NCBI RefSeq assembly: GCF_018327645.1
Contig: NZ_BMAY01000001.1
Location: 62,001-126,000 of the forward strand
Length of the DNA: 64,000 bases
Direction: 5' to 3'
From: Lactobacillus corticis
GTDB lineage: Bacteria; Bacillota; Bacilli; Lactobacillales; Lactobacillaceae
Position numbers and translations under genes: made by a program. Shown one piece after another: positions 27,116 through 36,931 of the stretch. Positions within the stretch are counted from its first letter, which is position 1, and each line of letters begins with the position of its first letter. The notes under the pieces are model-generated. The model was not told the origin of the DNA. It was given only the letters and a program-made list of their open reading frames with translations, and made no database searches.

Positions 27116-29546
27116 TATTCCTTTCATCATCTGGCGGAGGCAGCAAAACTTGTCTTGGCTTTGACCCTTCTGATGGGCCGACAACGCCTTTAGCTTCCAT
27201 CTCATCAACAATGCGAGCCGCCCGATTATAACCAATGCGGAAACGGCGCTGCAGCATTGAGACGCTGGCTGCTTGCTGCCGGCGAACGAGGTCAACGGCC
27301 TGGTCATAGTATTCGTCATCGCTTTCGCCACTAGCTTGGTCGTTTTCGCTGGTCTCCTGGGGAATCATTTCCTCATCGTAGGTTGCTTCTTGCTGGTCTT
27401 TTACCCAAGCAATAACTTGTTCAACCTCATCGCTCGAAATATAAGCACCTTGAATTCGTTCCGGCTTGGAAGCGCCAATTGGCATATAAAGCATGTCCCC
27501 GTGACCAAGGAGCTTTTCCGCCCCCGTTTGGTCCAAAATTGTGCGCGAGTCAACCCCGCTGGAAACAGCAAAAGAAATTCGCGAAGGAACATTGGCCTTG
27601 ATCAGGCCCGTAATTACATCAACGCTCGGCCGCTGGGTTGCCAAAATCATATGAATCCCGGCAGCTCGTGCCATTTGGCCCAAACGTACAATTGCCCCTT
27701 CAACGTCGTGACCGCCGACCATCATCAAGTCGCTCAATTCGTCAACAACGACCAGAATATAAGGCAAGATCGGCATGACCGGCTGGTCTTTATTTTCATT
27801 ATTGGCCTTGGCCTTGCGGTTATATTCTTCCATATTGCGTACGCCACCAGCCGCAAACAGCTTGTAGCGCCGCTCCATTTCTTTCACTGCTTTATGCAGC
27901 GCATTAGCTGCCAATTTAGAATCGGTAACCACGGGAATTAATAAATGCGGAACCCCGTTATAAACGCTAAGTTCCACCATCTTAGGGTCAATTAAAACCA
28001 ATTTGACTTCTTCTGGACGAGCCTTCATCAAAATCGAAGTCAAAATCGTGTTAATTGCGACTGACTTACCTGAGCCAGTCGACCCCGCTATCAAGAGGTG
28101 GGGCATTTTAGTCAAATTAGCTGAGACCACGCTGCCAGAGACATCCTTGCCTAGCGGCACGGTCATCGGGTCTTGGTGGGACTTTTTATCTTGGTGAATC
28201 ATGACATCCCTAAAGGACACCACGCTGGTATTGCGGTTAGGAACTTCAATCCCGATATAAGGCTTGCCCGGGATTGGGGCTTCAATTCGGATATCCTTAG
28301 CCGCCAAAGCCAGTGCCAAGTCATCGGCCAAATTGACAATGCGGCTAACCTTGACTCCAACGGCCGGCTGGACTTCGTAACGGGTAATGGTCGGGCCCAA
28401 AATTGCCCGTTTAATAATTACTTCAACGCCAAAACTCTTAAAGGTCTTCTGCAAAATTTCGGTATTTTTGCGAATTAAGGCCTTGTCATCGCCCTGGTCG
28501 CTCTTAGGAATCGGCGCCAATAGATCGATTGGCGGTTTTTTATAGTTTTTAACCACCTTGGCGCTAGTCAATTCGCCATGGTCGACCTCGCCTAAAGCCT
28601 GCATTAGTTTGGCATCATCAGCTTGAAAACTGTGAGACTTAGGCAATTTTTCCGGATCATGGTTAATGCTTTCTTCAGGAAGCGGCTCCGGGTCGGGTGG
28701 CAGCTGAATCTCGGGTTCCGGCGGAAGGTCAGTCGGCAAGGGAGCTGGTTCAGGATCAGGGGCTGCAGGCGGCTCATTGCTATTTTCAACCGGCACGTCT
28801 GCCTGCTCCGGCTTTTTATGAGAAAAGTCATCCGTATCTGGGAGCTCCATGTCCTTTTTAAAATGGGCCGTCACGGACGGTTTATGATCATGGGCATATT
28901 CGGTTAGATTATCCTTGAGCTTGCTGCCAGCTGCCTTGTTTTTGGCGATAAAAAGCTGACTAATAAACTGAAAGCGATGGAGCAAGGTCTTAAATTTGAC
29001 ATCAAAGAACATCAAAATTCCTACTACGAGGGCCGTCCAAGTGACTACCAGGCTTCCCGTCTGGCCCAAAATGGGGTAAAAAATGCCATAGATGACGCTG
29101 CCCAACAAGCCGCCCCCAACGCTTTCGGTGACGCTGGCGCGGCCAAATTCTTCACTCATAGCAAACCAAAAAGCATTGGTAAAGTTGGCATGAACTTTCT
29201 CTTGGGAAAAAAAATGCGCCGCCAACAAGACCAAAATGGCCAGCAAGGCCATCACCAGGCCGCTGTTGCGCTTGAAGCCAAAATGGGGCGGTTGATTATA
29301 AATCAGCATGACAGCCCCAAACAAGACAAACAAGGCACTAGCCAGCAAGTAGGCATCCCCGAAAAACAAGCGCAGCAAATTGGCGGTCTGCGCTCCCAAC
29401 CAGCCAAAATGAGAAAACGCCAGTCCACTGATGGCTAAGAGCACAATTCCGCTAATCGCCCAAAAAAGACTCTCCTCTTTCTTTTTGCGGGGAGTCTTGC
29501 GTTTGCTAGTAGTTTTTTTGGTCGTCTGCTTTTTCTTGCGCGCCAT
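27108..29546 (-). CDS. ftsK: DNA translocase FtsK/SpoIIIE
   Basis: FtsK pumps chromosomal DNA at the septum and orients it by recognising polar sequences. The 812-residue protein begins with a strongly basic segment ([21 protein letters not shown]) and about four or five membrane helices (to about 190). A Pro-rich linker follows (about 240-300), then the motor with Walker A GSTGSGKS and [14 protein letters not shown]-terminal winged-helix gamma domain ends the protein ([24 protein letters not shown]). It follows the DUF1149 gene by 2 bp and overlaps ymfF. Confidence 0.96.
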   Translation of the reverse strand: MARKKKQTTKKTTSKRKTPRKKKEESLFWAISGIVLLAISGLAFSHFGWLGAQTANLLRLFFGDAYLLASALFVLFGAVMLIYNQPPHFGFKRNSGLVMALLAILVLLAAHFFSQEKVHANFTNAFWFAMSEEFGRASVTESVGGGLLGSVIYGIFYPILGQTGSLVVTWTALVVGILMFFDVKFKTLLHRFQFISQLFIAKNKAAGSKLKDNLTEYAHDHKPSVTAHFKKDMELPDTDDFSHKKPEQADVPVENSNEPPAAPDPEPAPLPTDLPPEPEIQLPPDPEPLPEESINHDPEKLPKSHSFQADDAKLMQALGEVDHGELTSAKVVKNYKKPPIDLLAPIPKSDQGDDKALIRKNTEILQKTFKSFGVEVIIKRAILGPTITRYEVQPAVGVKVSRIVNLADDLALALAAKDIRIEAPIPGKPYIGIEVPNRNTSVVSFRDVMIHQDKKSHQDPMTVPLGKDVSGSVVSANLTKMPHLLIAGSTGSGKSVAINTILTSILMKARPEEVKLVLIDPKMVELSVYNGVPHLLIPVVTDSKLAANALHKAVKEMERRYKLFAAGGVRNMEEYNRKAKANNENKDQPVMPILPYILVVVDELSDLMMVGGHDVEGAIVRLGQMARAAGIHMILATQRPSVDVITGLIKANVPSRISFAVSSGVDSRTILDQTGAEKLLGHGDMLYMPIGASKPERIQGAYISSDEVEQVIAWVKDQQEATYDEEMIPQETSENDQASGESDDEYYDQAVDLVRRQQAASVSMLQRRFRIGYNRAARIVDEMEAKGVVGPSEGSKPRQVLLPPPDDERNNG

Positions 29547-29548
29547 AA

Positions 29549-29941
29549 TTAAAAGTTAGGGGTAAAGTTTAATTCGACTGGCGTTCCAAGGGCTACTTGC
29601 GTGAGTTGGTAAGTTAAGGTTTCAATGTATTCAACTAATGGTCTTGACAAAAGCTTGTAGTCTGAATCTGCCAAGTCTTGGCCATCGCCATCGTAGTCTT
29701 TCATGAACACGATCTGGCTAATAATGCCGGAAACCGTGAACTCGCCGGGTTCTGCTGCCACTTCAAAGACCACTGCAACTTCAAAATAGCTGCCAGCTTC
29801 GGTTTCAGCGGCTATCTCGGCATCATCGGCTAATTGGGCCTTGCGCATTGCAACATTAACTTCGTTTTTAACAACCGGATCATCATTCATATCGTAGTGA
29901 AATGAACGGACGATGACAGGGGTTTCTTTCTTAAATTCCAT
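29549..29941 (-). CDS. DUF1149 family protein
   Basis: This is a short, acidic protein of a family found in lactobacilli and streptococci, with no proven function; the fold is thought to resemble SecB. The 130-residue protein has no membrane segment and is rich in Glu, Asp and Val ([22 protein letters not shown]). Its ATG overlaps the trmL stop (TAATG) and ftsK follows after 2 bp, so it belongs to the trmL-DUF1149-ftsK unit. Confidence 0.85.
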   Translation of the reverse strand: MEFKKETPVIVRSFHYDMNDDPVVKNEVNVAMRKAQLADDAEIAAETEAGSYFEVAVVFEVAAEPGEFTVSGIISQIVFMKDYDGDGQDLADSDYKLLSRPLVEYIETLTYQLTQVALGTPVELNFTPNF

Positions 29942-30501
29942 TATTTTTCTTCTCCTAAATCACGTTCATACCGGCCTGGTCGGTTATAGTCATCCTTTAG
30001 CTTGTCATTGGCGTAATGATGACTAGTCTCTAGGTGCGGGAAGTTTTGCTGACGGAGTGCTTCAAACAAGACAATTGCGACTGAATTGGATAAGTTGAAG
30101 GCCCGAATATTGTCAGACATCGGAATCCGCAAATTGCGGTCATAATATTCGCGCATAAAGGTCTCCGGCAGACCGGTGGTTTCCTTGCCAAAGACAAAAT
30201 AGTAATCCTTAGCCTTATCAGTATAACTGATATCGGTGTAGGAGGTCGAAGAGAACTTCGAAATTAAATACATTTCACTATTTGGCCCCAGCGTCTTCAA
30301 AAAGGCTGCCAGGTCATCATGGCGGTGGATTTCAACTTTTTCCCAATAATCTAGCCCCGCTCGCTTCATATGACGGTCATCAAGTTGGAATCCTAAAGGT
30401 TCGATTAAGTCCAATACGGTATTGGTACCAGCACAGGTCCGCGCAATATTGCCCGTATTGGCTGGCATTAATGGTTCATATAAAACCACATGATTTGTCA
30501 T
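29941..30501 (-). CDS. trmL: tRNA (cytidine(34)-2'-O)-methyltransferase
   Basis: This SPOUT-class enzyme 2'-O-methylates the wobble base of leucine tRNAs. ATG 30501 is preceded by AGGAGG and gives 186 residues; the open frame to 30549 lies inside the preceding terminator. The SPOUT motifs are NTGNIARTC near the start, VFGKETTGLP in the middle and MSDNIRAFNLSNSVAIVLFEALRQ near the end, which form the AdoMet-binding knot. Confidence 0.93.
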   Translation of the reverse strand: MTNHVVLYEPLMPANTGNIARTCAGTNTVLDLIEPLGFQLDDRHMKRAGLDYWEKVEIHRHDDLAAFLKTLGPNSEMYLISKFSSTSYTDISYTDKAKDYYFVFGKETTGLPETFMREYYDRNLRIPMSDNIRAFNLSNSVAIVLFEALRQQNFPHLETSHHYANDKLKDDYNRPGRYERDLGEEK

Positions 30502-30516
30502 CTTTATCCTCCTTAT

Positions 30517-30546
30517 GAAAAAGGCGCTGAGCTCACACCCGCGCCT
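30517..30546 (-). terminator. Intrinsic terminator after the AI-2E family transporter gene
   Basis: On the minus strand GGCGC and GCGCC pair around a 13-base loop and are followed by TTTTT. It separates the transporter gene from trmL. Confidence 0.7.
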
Positions 30547-30554
30547 CAATAGCT

Positions 30555-31748
30555 TTATTTTTGCTTGCTTGTCTGTTTATTGTTGCCTGTTTTGGCGACT
30601 TTGGCCTCGGGAACTGAGTCCTCAGGATAAAATTCGCTGACTGACCGGTAATAGTGGTAGCAGCGAGAGACGATAATTTTCAAAATTGCATAAGCTGGAA
30701 TTCCGAAAATCACGCCCCACAGGCCGGCAACGGCACCTGCACCCAATAACACCAAAATTGTCGTAATGGGATGCATGTTCATCTTATTCCCCACAACCAA
30801 AGGACTGATCAAGCGGCTTTCAATCGTCTGTTCAATCGCAAACACGATGATGACGTTAAAAAGCATCTGCAGACTAGTCATTGTAGCCACGATCAAAACG
30901 GGCACAAAGGCAATGAAAGTCCCAAAGTAAGGAATCAGGTTCATAAAGCCGGCCAAAATTGCGAAGACTGAGCCATATGGCAAACCGACAATATTATAGC
31001 CGATCGCAAACATCACGCCAACGCAGAAAGCCACGGTAATTTGCCCCCGAACGTAGGACGAAATCGCCTCATTCATTTCATGCAGCAGGTTGCCAAAACT
31101 GTCCTGCCATTGTTCAGGCATGTATTTAGTCAAAAATGGCCCAAATTTTTTGCCGTCTTTTAACAGGAAAAACAAAATGAAGGGAGCCGTCAACAGCGTC
31201 GTGCCAATCGCCGTCACTACGGAAACGGCCGAAGACAAACTGGTGAAAGCCGAATTGATCGCGGTTTGACTAGACTTAGCCAGCGTCTTTTGAAAATTGG
31301 TAAGCATCTGCTGCAAGTTGCTCTTCACGCTGTATAAACGGGGATCGCGCAGCATTTTGCGGACCGCCTTCACGCTGCCATCCCAGATCGAAGGCCAATT
31401 TTTCAGCAGTTGATTAATTTGGTTTTGGATGACCGGAATCAAACTGTTGATGACCCAAACCAAGGCTAAAACCACCAGCAAGAACAAAACCACGATCGTC
31501 ACGACCCGTGGAATTTTGAATTTTTCTTGGAAAAAGTCAACCACTGGCTCCATCAAATAAAATTGCACTACCGCCAACACGATTGGCGGCAAAACGGCTG
31601 AGATAAAACTCCAAACCGGATTGAGCATGAAAGAAATTTTATTGAAGACAAGCAGGACCAAGAAAAACAACAGCAAATTGATCATCGCAATGCTGAAGCG
31701 GTTTGAGAGAAACCAACGTTGAAACCAGTTTTGATGTCGACTTCCCAT
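30555..31748 (-). CDS. AI-2E family (PerM/YueF-like) transporter
   Basis: This is a multi-pass membrane protein of the AI-2 exporter/PerM family, whose members export small molecules or act in ion exchange; the substrate here is unknown. The 397-residue protein has about seven or eight membrane segments. It has the family segments VLALVWVINSLIPVIQNQINQL and YGSVFAILAGFMNLIPYFGTF, and a charged C-terminal tail. It lies 8 bp downstream of the lone PTS IIA gene, so the two may be co-transcribed. Confidence 0.86.
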   Translation of the reverse strand: MGSRHQNWFQRWFLSNRFSIAMINLLLFFLVLLVFNKISFMLNPVWSFISAVLPPIVLAVVQFYLMEPVVDFFQEKFKIPRVVTIVVLFLLVVLALVWVINSLIPVIQNQINQLLKNWPSIWDGSVKAVRKMLRDPRLYSVKSNLQQMLTNFQKTLAKSSQTAINSAFTSLSSAVSVVTAIGTTLLTAPFILFFLLKDGKKFGPFLTKYMPEQWQDSFGNLLHEMNEAISSYVRGQITVAFCVGVMFAIGYNIVGLPYGSVFAILAGFMNLIPYFGTFIAFVPVLIVATMTSLQMLFNVIIVFAIEQTIESRLISPLVVGNKMNMHPITTILVLLGAGAVAGLWGVIFGIPAYAILKIIVSRCYHYYRSVSEFYPEDSVPEAKVAKTGNNKQTSKQK

Positions 31749-31756
31749 ATTACCTC

Positions 31757-32137
31757 CTACAGGTGTTCGTAAACGATTTCGTCATCTACCCGAAATTCAG
31801 GTAAATCTTGGTCAGCGGCTTTTTCTAAATAAACGCTGTTGGCAAGCGGCGCTTTGGGCAGCTTGCGACCAAAGAACAAAGTTGCGTGGCCTAGGGCCTT
31901 CATGTTTGATTCCACCATTGGGCCGACGTAGTCAGCAACAAAAGTTTCGCCATCAACCGTAATGGTGTCGCCCTTTTTAAAGACAAAGCCATTGACCGGC
32001 GTCTCTTGATCAAACTTTTGAATGACGGAGACTGAAGCCAAGTCGTCGTTGGCGCCGTCACCAAACAAAATTACCATGCCATCTTTGTTTTCAACGGCTT
32101 TTTCGCCGATTTGTTTAATTGTTGCATTCCATTTCAT
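31757..32137 (-). CDS. Glucitol/sorbitol-type PTS IIA component, stand-alone
   Basis: This matches the PTSIIA_gutA family, normally the phosphoryl carrier between HPr and the sorbitol IIB/IIC components. The 126-residue protein has the family segments VILFGDGANDDLASVSVI, a central KKGDTITVDGE and ALGHATLFF around His84, the expected conserved His region. No IIB or IIC gene is adjacent; the neighbours are a transporter of another family and a P-type ATPase. It may have a regulatory role or serve a PTS encoded elsewhere. Confidence 0.8.
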   Translation of the reverse strand: MKWNATIKQIGEKAVENKDGMVILFGDGANDDLASVSVIQKFDQETPVNGFVFKKGDTITVDGETFVADYVGPMVESNMKALGHATLFFGRKLPKAPLANSVYLEKAADQDLPEFRVDDEIVYEHL

Positions 32138-32169
32138 AATTCACACCTCTTAATCATTAATTTTAACAT

Positions 32170-32200
32170 AACAAAACCGCTTAGCTAGGCTAAGCGGTCA
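32170..32200 (-). terminator. Intrinsic terminator of the P-type ATPase gene
   Basis: ACCGCTTAGC (32176-32185) and GCTAAGCGGT (32189-32198) form a perfect 10-bp stem with a 3-base loop, followed on the minus strand by TTTTG. Confidence 0.85.
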
Positions 32201-32215
32201 GATATTTGCGGAAAA

Positions 32216-34972
32216 TTAATTCCATTGTTTGTGATAAACCAGCCACTTGCGTCCTTCTTCCAGCAATACCAGTGGAATTGGCAGGATGAAGAGGACTAAC
32301 CAGTCTTGCCAGCCTAAAGTGGTGGTGTTGAAAACTGATTGAATTCCTGGGGTAACCGTCAAAATGAAGTAAAGAATAATTTCAAAGACGATTCCGTACC
32401 AGATATTCTTGTTGGAGAACAAGCCCTTCTTAAAGACGCTGGTCTTGTTGGTCCGGCAGTTGATAACGTTGGCAATCTGAGTAAAGACAATTGCCCCCAG
32501 AACCATGGTTGTTGCACGGATGTAAACAAAACCATTCGCAGCCAAGGCATGCATAGGCCAACCATTTTGATAGTTGACAAAGAAGTAGGCACCCATCGCA
32601 ATAGCGGCTGAAATCAGGCCGTACATCAAGAAAGCTTTCAGCAAAAGCGGCCTAGTCATTAGGTGCTCGTTTCGGTCCCGCGGCGGCTGACTCATGACGT
32701 CAGGGTCGGCTGCTTCTGCCCCTAAGCCTAAGGCAGGAAGCATATCCGTCCCCAAGTCAATGGTCAAAATCTGCATAATCGTCAATGGCAAGGGAATTGC
32801 CCCACCAGAGAATAGGAACAGAATTGATGGGAAGGCTTCGGGAACGTTACTCGTCAAGATGTAAGTCAAGAATTTCCGAATGTTGGCGTAAACGGCCCGG
32901 CCTTCTTCAATGGCGGCGACGATTGAAGCAAAGTTGTCGTCAGTCAAAATCATGTTGGCGGCATCCTTAGCAACATCAGTCCCCGTCATCCCCATGGCGA
33001 TACCGATATCAGCTTTTTTCAAGGCAGGCGCGTCGTTCACGCCGTCACCGGTTGAAGCTACGACTTCGCCGTTTTCCTGCAAGGTTTTAACAATCTTGTA
33101 CTTTTGCTCTGGGGCTACCCGGGCAAAAATTACTTCGCCCTTCAAAGCCTCGCGCAGTTCGTGATCGCTCATGGCTTCCAGTTCGTTACCAGAAATAACC
33201 CGGGCTTGGTCGCTAGTTAAGCCAATTTGCACCGCGACGGACTTGGCAGTCAATTTAGAGTCACCAGTGACCATGATGATCCGAATCTTGGCCTGGTGGC
33301 AACGTTTAACGGCATCGTAAATTTCTGGCCGTGGCGGGTCGCTCATCGTGGTTAAACCAACAAAGACCAAGTCGCTTTCAGCTTCTTCAATTGACATCTT
33401 TTGCAGATCATCATTCTTAGGGATGATCTTGTAAGCCATGGCCATTGAACGCAAACCTTTAGCTGCGTAATCAGCATTGACCCGCTTAGCGTGTTCCCGC
33501 TCATCAGCCGTCATTGGCCGCACCTTGCCATCAACCATGACCTGGCTGCATTGCTTGATGGTATCTGAAAACGAACCTTTGGTCATAATAATGGCTTCGG
33601 TATCGTTCCAGCGGTGAATGGTTGACATCCGCTTACGTTCTGAATCAAATGGCAATTCGCGCAGGCGCGGATATTTGACTAGCAGCCGTTTGATATCAAG
33701 TCCAGCCTTTTGGCTCATGATCACCAGCGACGCTTCCGTTGGCGTACCTAAAATTTTAGGCTTGCCGCCATCTTTAGCTGGCTCAACTTCGGTATCGTTG
33801 TCCATGGCAGCGATTTGTACCAGGCGGTGGAGGTCAGGATTTTGCTCGTAGAAAATCCGTTGCCCGTTCATTTCAATTTGCCCATTATTGACATAACCAT
33901 CACCAGTGACTTTAAAGGTGTTCTTTAAAGTCCAAATGTAGTGGATGGTCATTTGGTTTTGGGTTAAAGTTCCCGTCTTATCAGAACAAATAACCGTCGT
34001 TTCGCCCAAAGTTTCAACCGAGTTAAGCTCCTTCACCAGGGCATGTTTTTTAGCCATTCGTCTAACCCCTTGGGCTAAGCTCAAGGTAACGGTTGGCAGC
34101 AATCCTTCCGGAATAAAGGCAACGATCATCCCCAAGGCAAAAATGAAGGCCTTGGCAAAGGGATACTTAACGATAAACAGCGCTGCAAAGAAGAAAATGA
34201 CCCCAATCGTCAAGGCAATCAAGGTGATTTGCTTGGTCAAACGACTTAATTCTGCCGTCAGCGGACTTTCCGTATCTTCTTCGTTTTGCGTCAAACGCGC
34301 AATCTGACCAAACTCCGTCTTCATCCCAGTGGCATACGCAATGGCGCGGCCATTGCCGGCACTACAAATCGTCCCAGAATAAAGCAAATTGCTTTCAGCA
34401 TATTTGCCCTCGCCGGGATCATATTTTAGGACCTTGGACTCAGGGACAGATTCCCCCGTCAAGGCACTTTGATCAATCTGCATGGAGGTAGCTGAGATCA
34501 AGCGGGCATCGGCCGGAATCGCATCCCCGGCCTGGACAATGAAGACATCCCCTGGCACCAGGTGCTTAGAATCGATCTGCTTCTTTTTGCCGTCCCGCAA
34601 GACCTGCACATAGGTCGGCAGCATTTGGTTTAGGGCATCGGTAGCGCGTTTAGCGGCCCGTTCCTGCCACCAGCTGAACAAACCATTGATAATGTTAACC
34701 AGCCACATGGCGATGCCTAGTTCCACACTATCGGACAAAATGGCGATCAAGCCGGCAACCCAGAGCAGGATCGCCATCATGCTGGTAAAGTTTTTCAAAA
34801 ATGCTTTCCAGCCGGCTTCCGCCTCAGCTTTTTTAATTGTGTTAGTCCCGTATTTTTGCAAACGTTTGGCCGCTTCAGCGCTGGTCAAACCGTTTTCACT
34901 GGACTCCAGATTTTGGTAAACTTCTGATATGTCATTAGCGGCATAAAGTTCACGTACTTTATTTTCATCCAT
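32216..34972 (-). CDS. P2-type cation ATPase resembling the Na,K-ATPase branch
   Basis: This is an ATP-driven cation pump in the cytoplasmic membrane. ATG 34972 (AAAGGA upstream) gives 918 residues. It shows TGES (172-175), the phosphorylation site DKTGTLTQ (Asp331), GDGVNDAPALKKADIGIAMG and about ten membrane segments. The TM4 motif PEGLLPTVT (from 288), TM5 LTSNVPE and TM6 IDLGTDMLPA keep the Glu/Asp ligands typical of Na,K/H,K-ATPases. The QMTIHYIW segment also resembles that branch. Annotation pipelines would call it a calcium or generic cation ATPase; ion specificity is not proven. Confidence 0.9.
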   Translation of the reverse strand: MDENKVRELYAANDISEVYQNLESSENGLTSAEAAKRLQKYGTNTIKKAEAEAGWKAFLKNFTSMMAILLWVAGLIAILSDSVELGIAMWLVNIINGLFSWWQERAAKRATDALNQMLPTYVQVLRDGKKKQIDSKHLVPGDVFIVQAGDAIPADARLISATSMQIDQSALTGESVPESKVLKYDPGEGKYAESNLLYSGTICSAGNGRAIAYATGMKTEFGQIARLTQNEEDTESPLTAELSRLTKQITLIALTIGVIFFFAALFIVKYPFAKAFIFALGMIVAFIPEGLLPTVTLSLAQGVRRMAKKHALVKELNSVETLGETTVICSDKTGTLTQNQMTIHYIWTLKNTFKVTGDGYVNNGQIEMNGQRIFYEQNPDLHRLVQIAAMDNDTEVEPAKDGGKPKILGTPTEASLVIMSQKAGLDIKRLLVKYPRLRELPFDSERKRMSTIHRWNDTEAIIMTKGSFSDTIKQCSQVMVDGKVRPMTADEREHAKRVNADYAAKGLRSMAMAYKIIPKNDDLQKMSIEEAESDLVFVGLTTMSDPPRPEIYDAVKRCHQAKIRIIMVTGDSKLTAKSVAVQIGLTSDQARVISGNELEAMSDHELREALKGEVIFARVAPEQKYKIVKTLQENGEVVASTGDGVNDAPALKKADIGIAMGMTGTDVAKDAANMILTDDNFASIVAAIEEGRAVYANIRKFLTYILTSNVPEAFPSILFLFSGGAIPLPLTIMQILTIDLGTDMLPALGLGAEAADPDVMSQPPRDRNEHLMTRPLLLKAFLMYGLISAAIAMGAYFFVNYQNGWPMHALAANGFVYIRATTMVLGAIVFTQIANVINCRTNKTSVFKKGLFSNKNIWYGIVFEIILYFILTVTPGIQSVFNTTTLGWQDWLVLFILPIPLVLLEEGRKWLVYHKQWN

Positions 34973-35063
34973 AAGAACAAAAATCCTTTCGCTTTTCCTC
35001 AAAAGTTTCAGTTTTTTATCCAAAAAAAACCAGACACCTTACTCTAACACTTTTTGAGAAAAG

Positions 35064-35079
35064 GGGAATAATTTTTCCC
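35064..35079. repeat. Inverted repeat between the ATPase and lactonase genes
   Basis: GGGAA-TAATTT-TTCCC lies in the divergent intergenic region, about 90 bases from the ATPase start. It may be an operator or a hairpin; nothing more can be said. Confidence 0.3.
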
Positions 35080-35113
35080 GCAAAAAGTTGCACTCGGGGC
35101 AAACGGGTCCTAG

Positions 35114-35122
35114 TGGTATACT
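35114..35122 (+). promoter_or_regulatory. Extended -10 promoter of the lactonase-like gene
   Basis: TGGTATACT is an extended -10 element about 40 bases upstream of the ATG. No good -35 lies at 17 bases, as is common for extended -10 promoters. The ribosome site AGGAGG follows. Confidence 0.55.
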
Positions 35123-35163
35123 AAATTGATAAGAAATATGCATTAATTATTAGGAGGTTTTCT

Positions 35164-36186
35164 ATGAAGGTTCTTATTGGTGGCTATACCAAACACGCTT
35201 CTAAAGGAATTTATGAATTGCCTTTGTCCACCCAGCCCCAACCGGTTCTGGGTCAAGCCCAATTAGTGGCAGAAGTTGGCGGGCCAACTTACTTCCAAAC
35301 AGCAGGAGATTTACTGTTTACCATTAACAACGCCGGTGACCAAGGCGGCATTTCGCTGTTTAAGCGGCATGGCGATCGTTATGAAAAACTAGCAGACCAG
35401 CTAACCCCCGGTGCTTCGCCAGCTTATCTCGGCATTAACCCAAAAGCCCACCTGCTCTATACGGCCAACTACCATACGGCAGTTTTGTCCATTTATCGCT
35501 ATAGCGAAAATAGCCTATCATTAGTTACGACTTATACTGCTAAAGCAGAAAGCTTGGGGCCGCGGCCAGAACAAGTTGACGGCCCCCACCCACACTTCTT
35601 TGACCAAACGCCGCAAGGCAACTTAGTGGCCTGCGATTTGGGCAACGATAGCGTTACTTTCTTTAGGTTTGATGGCGAACAGCTAACCAAGGCTGCGGTT
35701 TACCACAACGAAAGCGGCTTTGGAACGCGGCACATTCGCTTTAGTCCAGATGGCCACTACTTCTATGTAGTTGGCGAATTATCCAGCAAAATAAACGTGG
35801 TCAAGTTCAACGAAGATGATTGGACTTTTGAAAGCTTGGGCACCTACTCAACCATCCCAGCCGACTTCCATGAACATAACGGTGCAGCGGCCTTATATTT
35901 ATCTCGCGACGGCAAATACTTGTACGTTTCAAACCGCGGTCACAATTCTTTGGCCGTCTTTGCCGTTGAAGCTGACCAAAATCTGCGCTTAGTGCAGCGC
36001 GTTTCCGTTTTTGGCGACTTCCCGAGAGACTTCAATTGGAACCAGGACCAAAGCTTGGTGATTGTCGCTAACCAAAACTCGAATAACGCTACGCTCTACC
36101 GCCGGGATGCTGCTAGCGGCATGCTCACGCCGCTGCAAAAAGAAGTCGCAGTTCCTGAAGGTACGCGCGTCTTGTTTGAAGCTTAG
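35164..36186 (+). CDS. 6-phosphogluconolactonase-like beta-propeller (YkgB/Pgl family)
   Basis: This is a lactonase-family seven-bladed propeller, expected to hydrolyse 6-phosphogluconolactone in the pentose phosphate pathway, with the exact substrate inferred. The 340-residue protein has the family segments GPHPHFFDQTPQGN, FGTRHIRFSPDGHYFYVVGE, EHNGAAALYLSRDGKYLYVSNRGHNS and FPRDFNWNQDQ. A strong AGGAGG precedes ATG 35164. The TVP38-like gene follows after 21 bp and is probably co-transcribed. Confidence 0.88.
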   Translation: MKVLIGGYTKHASKGIYELPLSTQPQPVLGQAQLVAEVGGPTYFQTAGDLLFTINNAGDQGGISLFKRHGDRYEKLADQLTPGASPAYLGINPKAHLLYTANYHTAVLSIYRYSENSLSLVTTYTAKAESLGPRPEQVDGPHPHFFDQTPQGNLVACDLGNDSVTFFRFDGEQLTKAAVYHNESGFGTRHIRFSPDGHYFYVVGELSSKINVVKFNEDDWTFESLGTYSTIPADFHEHNGAAALYLSRDGKYLYVSNRGHNSLAVFAVEADQNLRLVQRVSVFGDFPRDFNWNQDQSLVIVANQNSNNATLYRRDAASGMLTPLQKEVAVPEGTRVLFEA

Positions 36187-36207
36187 CCAGCTGAAAGGAC
36201 GCAAGTC

Positions 36208-36897
36208 ATGACCAAAAAACGCTGGGTGCGGATCGGCTTCGGAGTTGCTGCCTTAGTGGTAATTGTGCCTTTTGTCGCTAAACTTATCCACAACTATCAA
36301 ACCGAGATCAACCTGCTGCTCCACTATCAGCCTGGCAGTCAGGCCGAACTTTTGGCAATGATTCGCTCGCATGGTTTTGAAAACAAAGTCATCCTTTTTA
36401 TCCTGGATACCCTCTGCGTAGCTGTACCGGGGATGTCTAATGGGGTCTTTGCAATTTTAAATGGCGTCTTGTTTGGCAAGGCGGTCGGCTTTTTAATCAA
36501 CTGGCTGGCCAGCTGTCTGGGGCAGCTCTTGTTAATTGGCGTTTTGTATCGCCTCTATGATGCTAAGCAGTTTCAAAACCAAAAATTGGTTAAGCTGCTC
36601 AAGCGGCAAAAATACCCCTTGCTCTGGCTGACGCTTTGCTATATGGTGCCTTTCATCCCCAGTGCGACGGTTGCCTATGCCAACATTATCTTGGTAAAAA
36701 GTCGCGTAAAACAGCTTATTCCGATTTGCTTAGGAATGATCCCATTTGCCTTTCTCTATGCTTACGGGGGCGATTCGCTGCTCAAGATTGACGCTTCCAG
36801 TGCAATCTGGGTGATTGGCGGTATCCTGGTTGTGGCAATTGGCGGCTGGATCTTTCTTGAACTCAAAAAACATCGTGAAAGTTTCAAACAAATTTAA
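36208..36897 (+). CDS. TVP38/TMEM64 family membrane protein
   Basis: This is a DedA-superfamily (VTT domain) inner membrane protein, a family now linked to lipid scrambling; its own role is unknown. The 229-residue protein has about five hydrophobic segments. It has the VTT-type core FAILNGVLFGKAVGFLINWLAS and the PFIPSATVAYANIIL segment. A ribosome site GAAAGGA precedes ATG 36208. It follows the lactonase gene closely and ends in a bidirectional terminator shared with oleate hydratase. Confidence 0.85.
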   Translation: MTKKRWVRIGFGVAALVVIVPFVAKLIHNYQTEINLLLHYQPGSQAELLAMIRSHGFENKVILFILDTLCVAVPGMSNGVFAILNGVLFGKAVGFLINWLASCLGQLLLIGVLYRLYDAKQFQNQKLVKLLKRQKYPLLWLTLCYMVPFIPSATVAYANIILVKSRVKQLIPICLGMIPFAFLYAYGGDSLLKIDASSAIWVIGGILVVAIGGWIFLELKKHRESFKQI

Positions 36898-36930
36898 AAG
36901 GTCATTTCCAAATTGGAAATGACCTTTTTG
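36896..36930. terminator. Bidirectional terminator between the TVP38-like gene and ohyA
   Basis: AAAAGGTCATTTCC and GGAAATGACCTTTTT form a long perfect stem with a short loop, with A residues on one flank and T residues on the other. It ends both convergent genes. Confidence 0.9.
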
Positions 36931-36931
36931 C

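Noticed and set aside
27116-27331. Extension of the YmfF-type gene to 27331
   Set aside because: The extra codons lie inside ftsK in another frame and do not resemble an M16 N-terminus; the start at 27115 or 27106 fits better.
28977-29438. Long plus-strand frame opposite ftsK
   Set aside because: It is antisense to a strongly coding gene, rich in Gln and Lys from the complementary codons, with no ribosome site or family resemblance.
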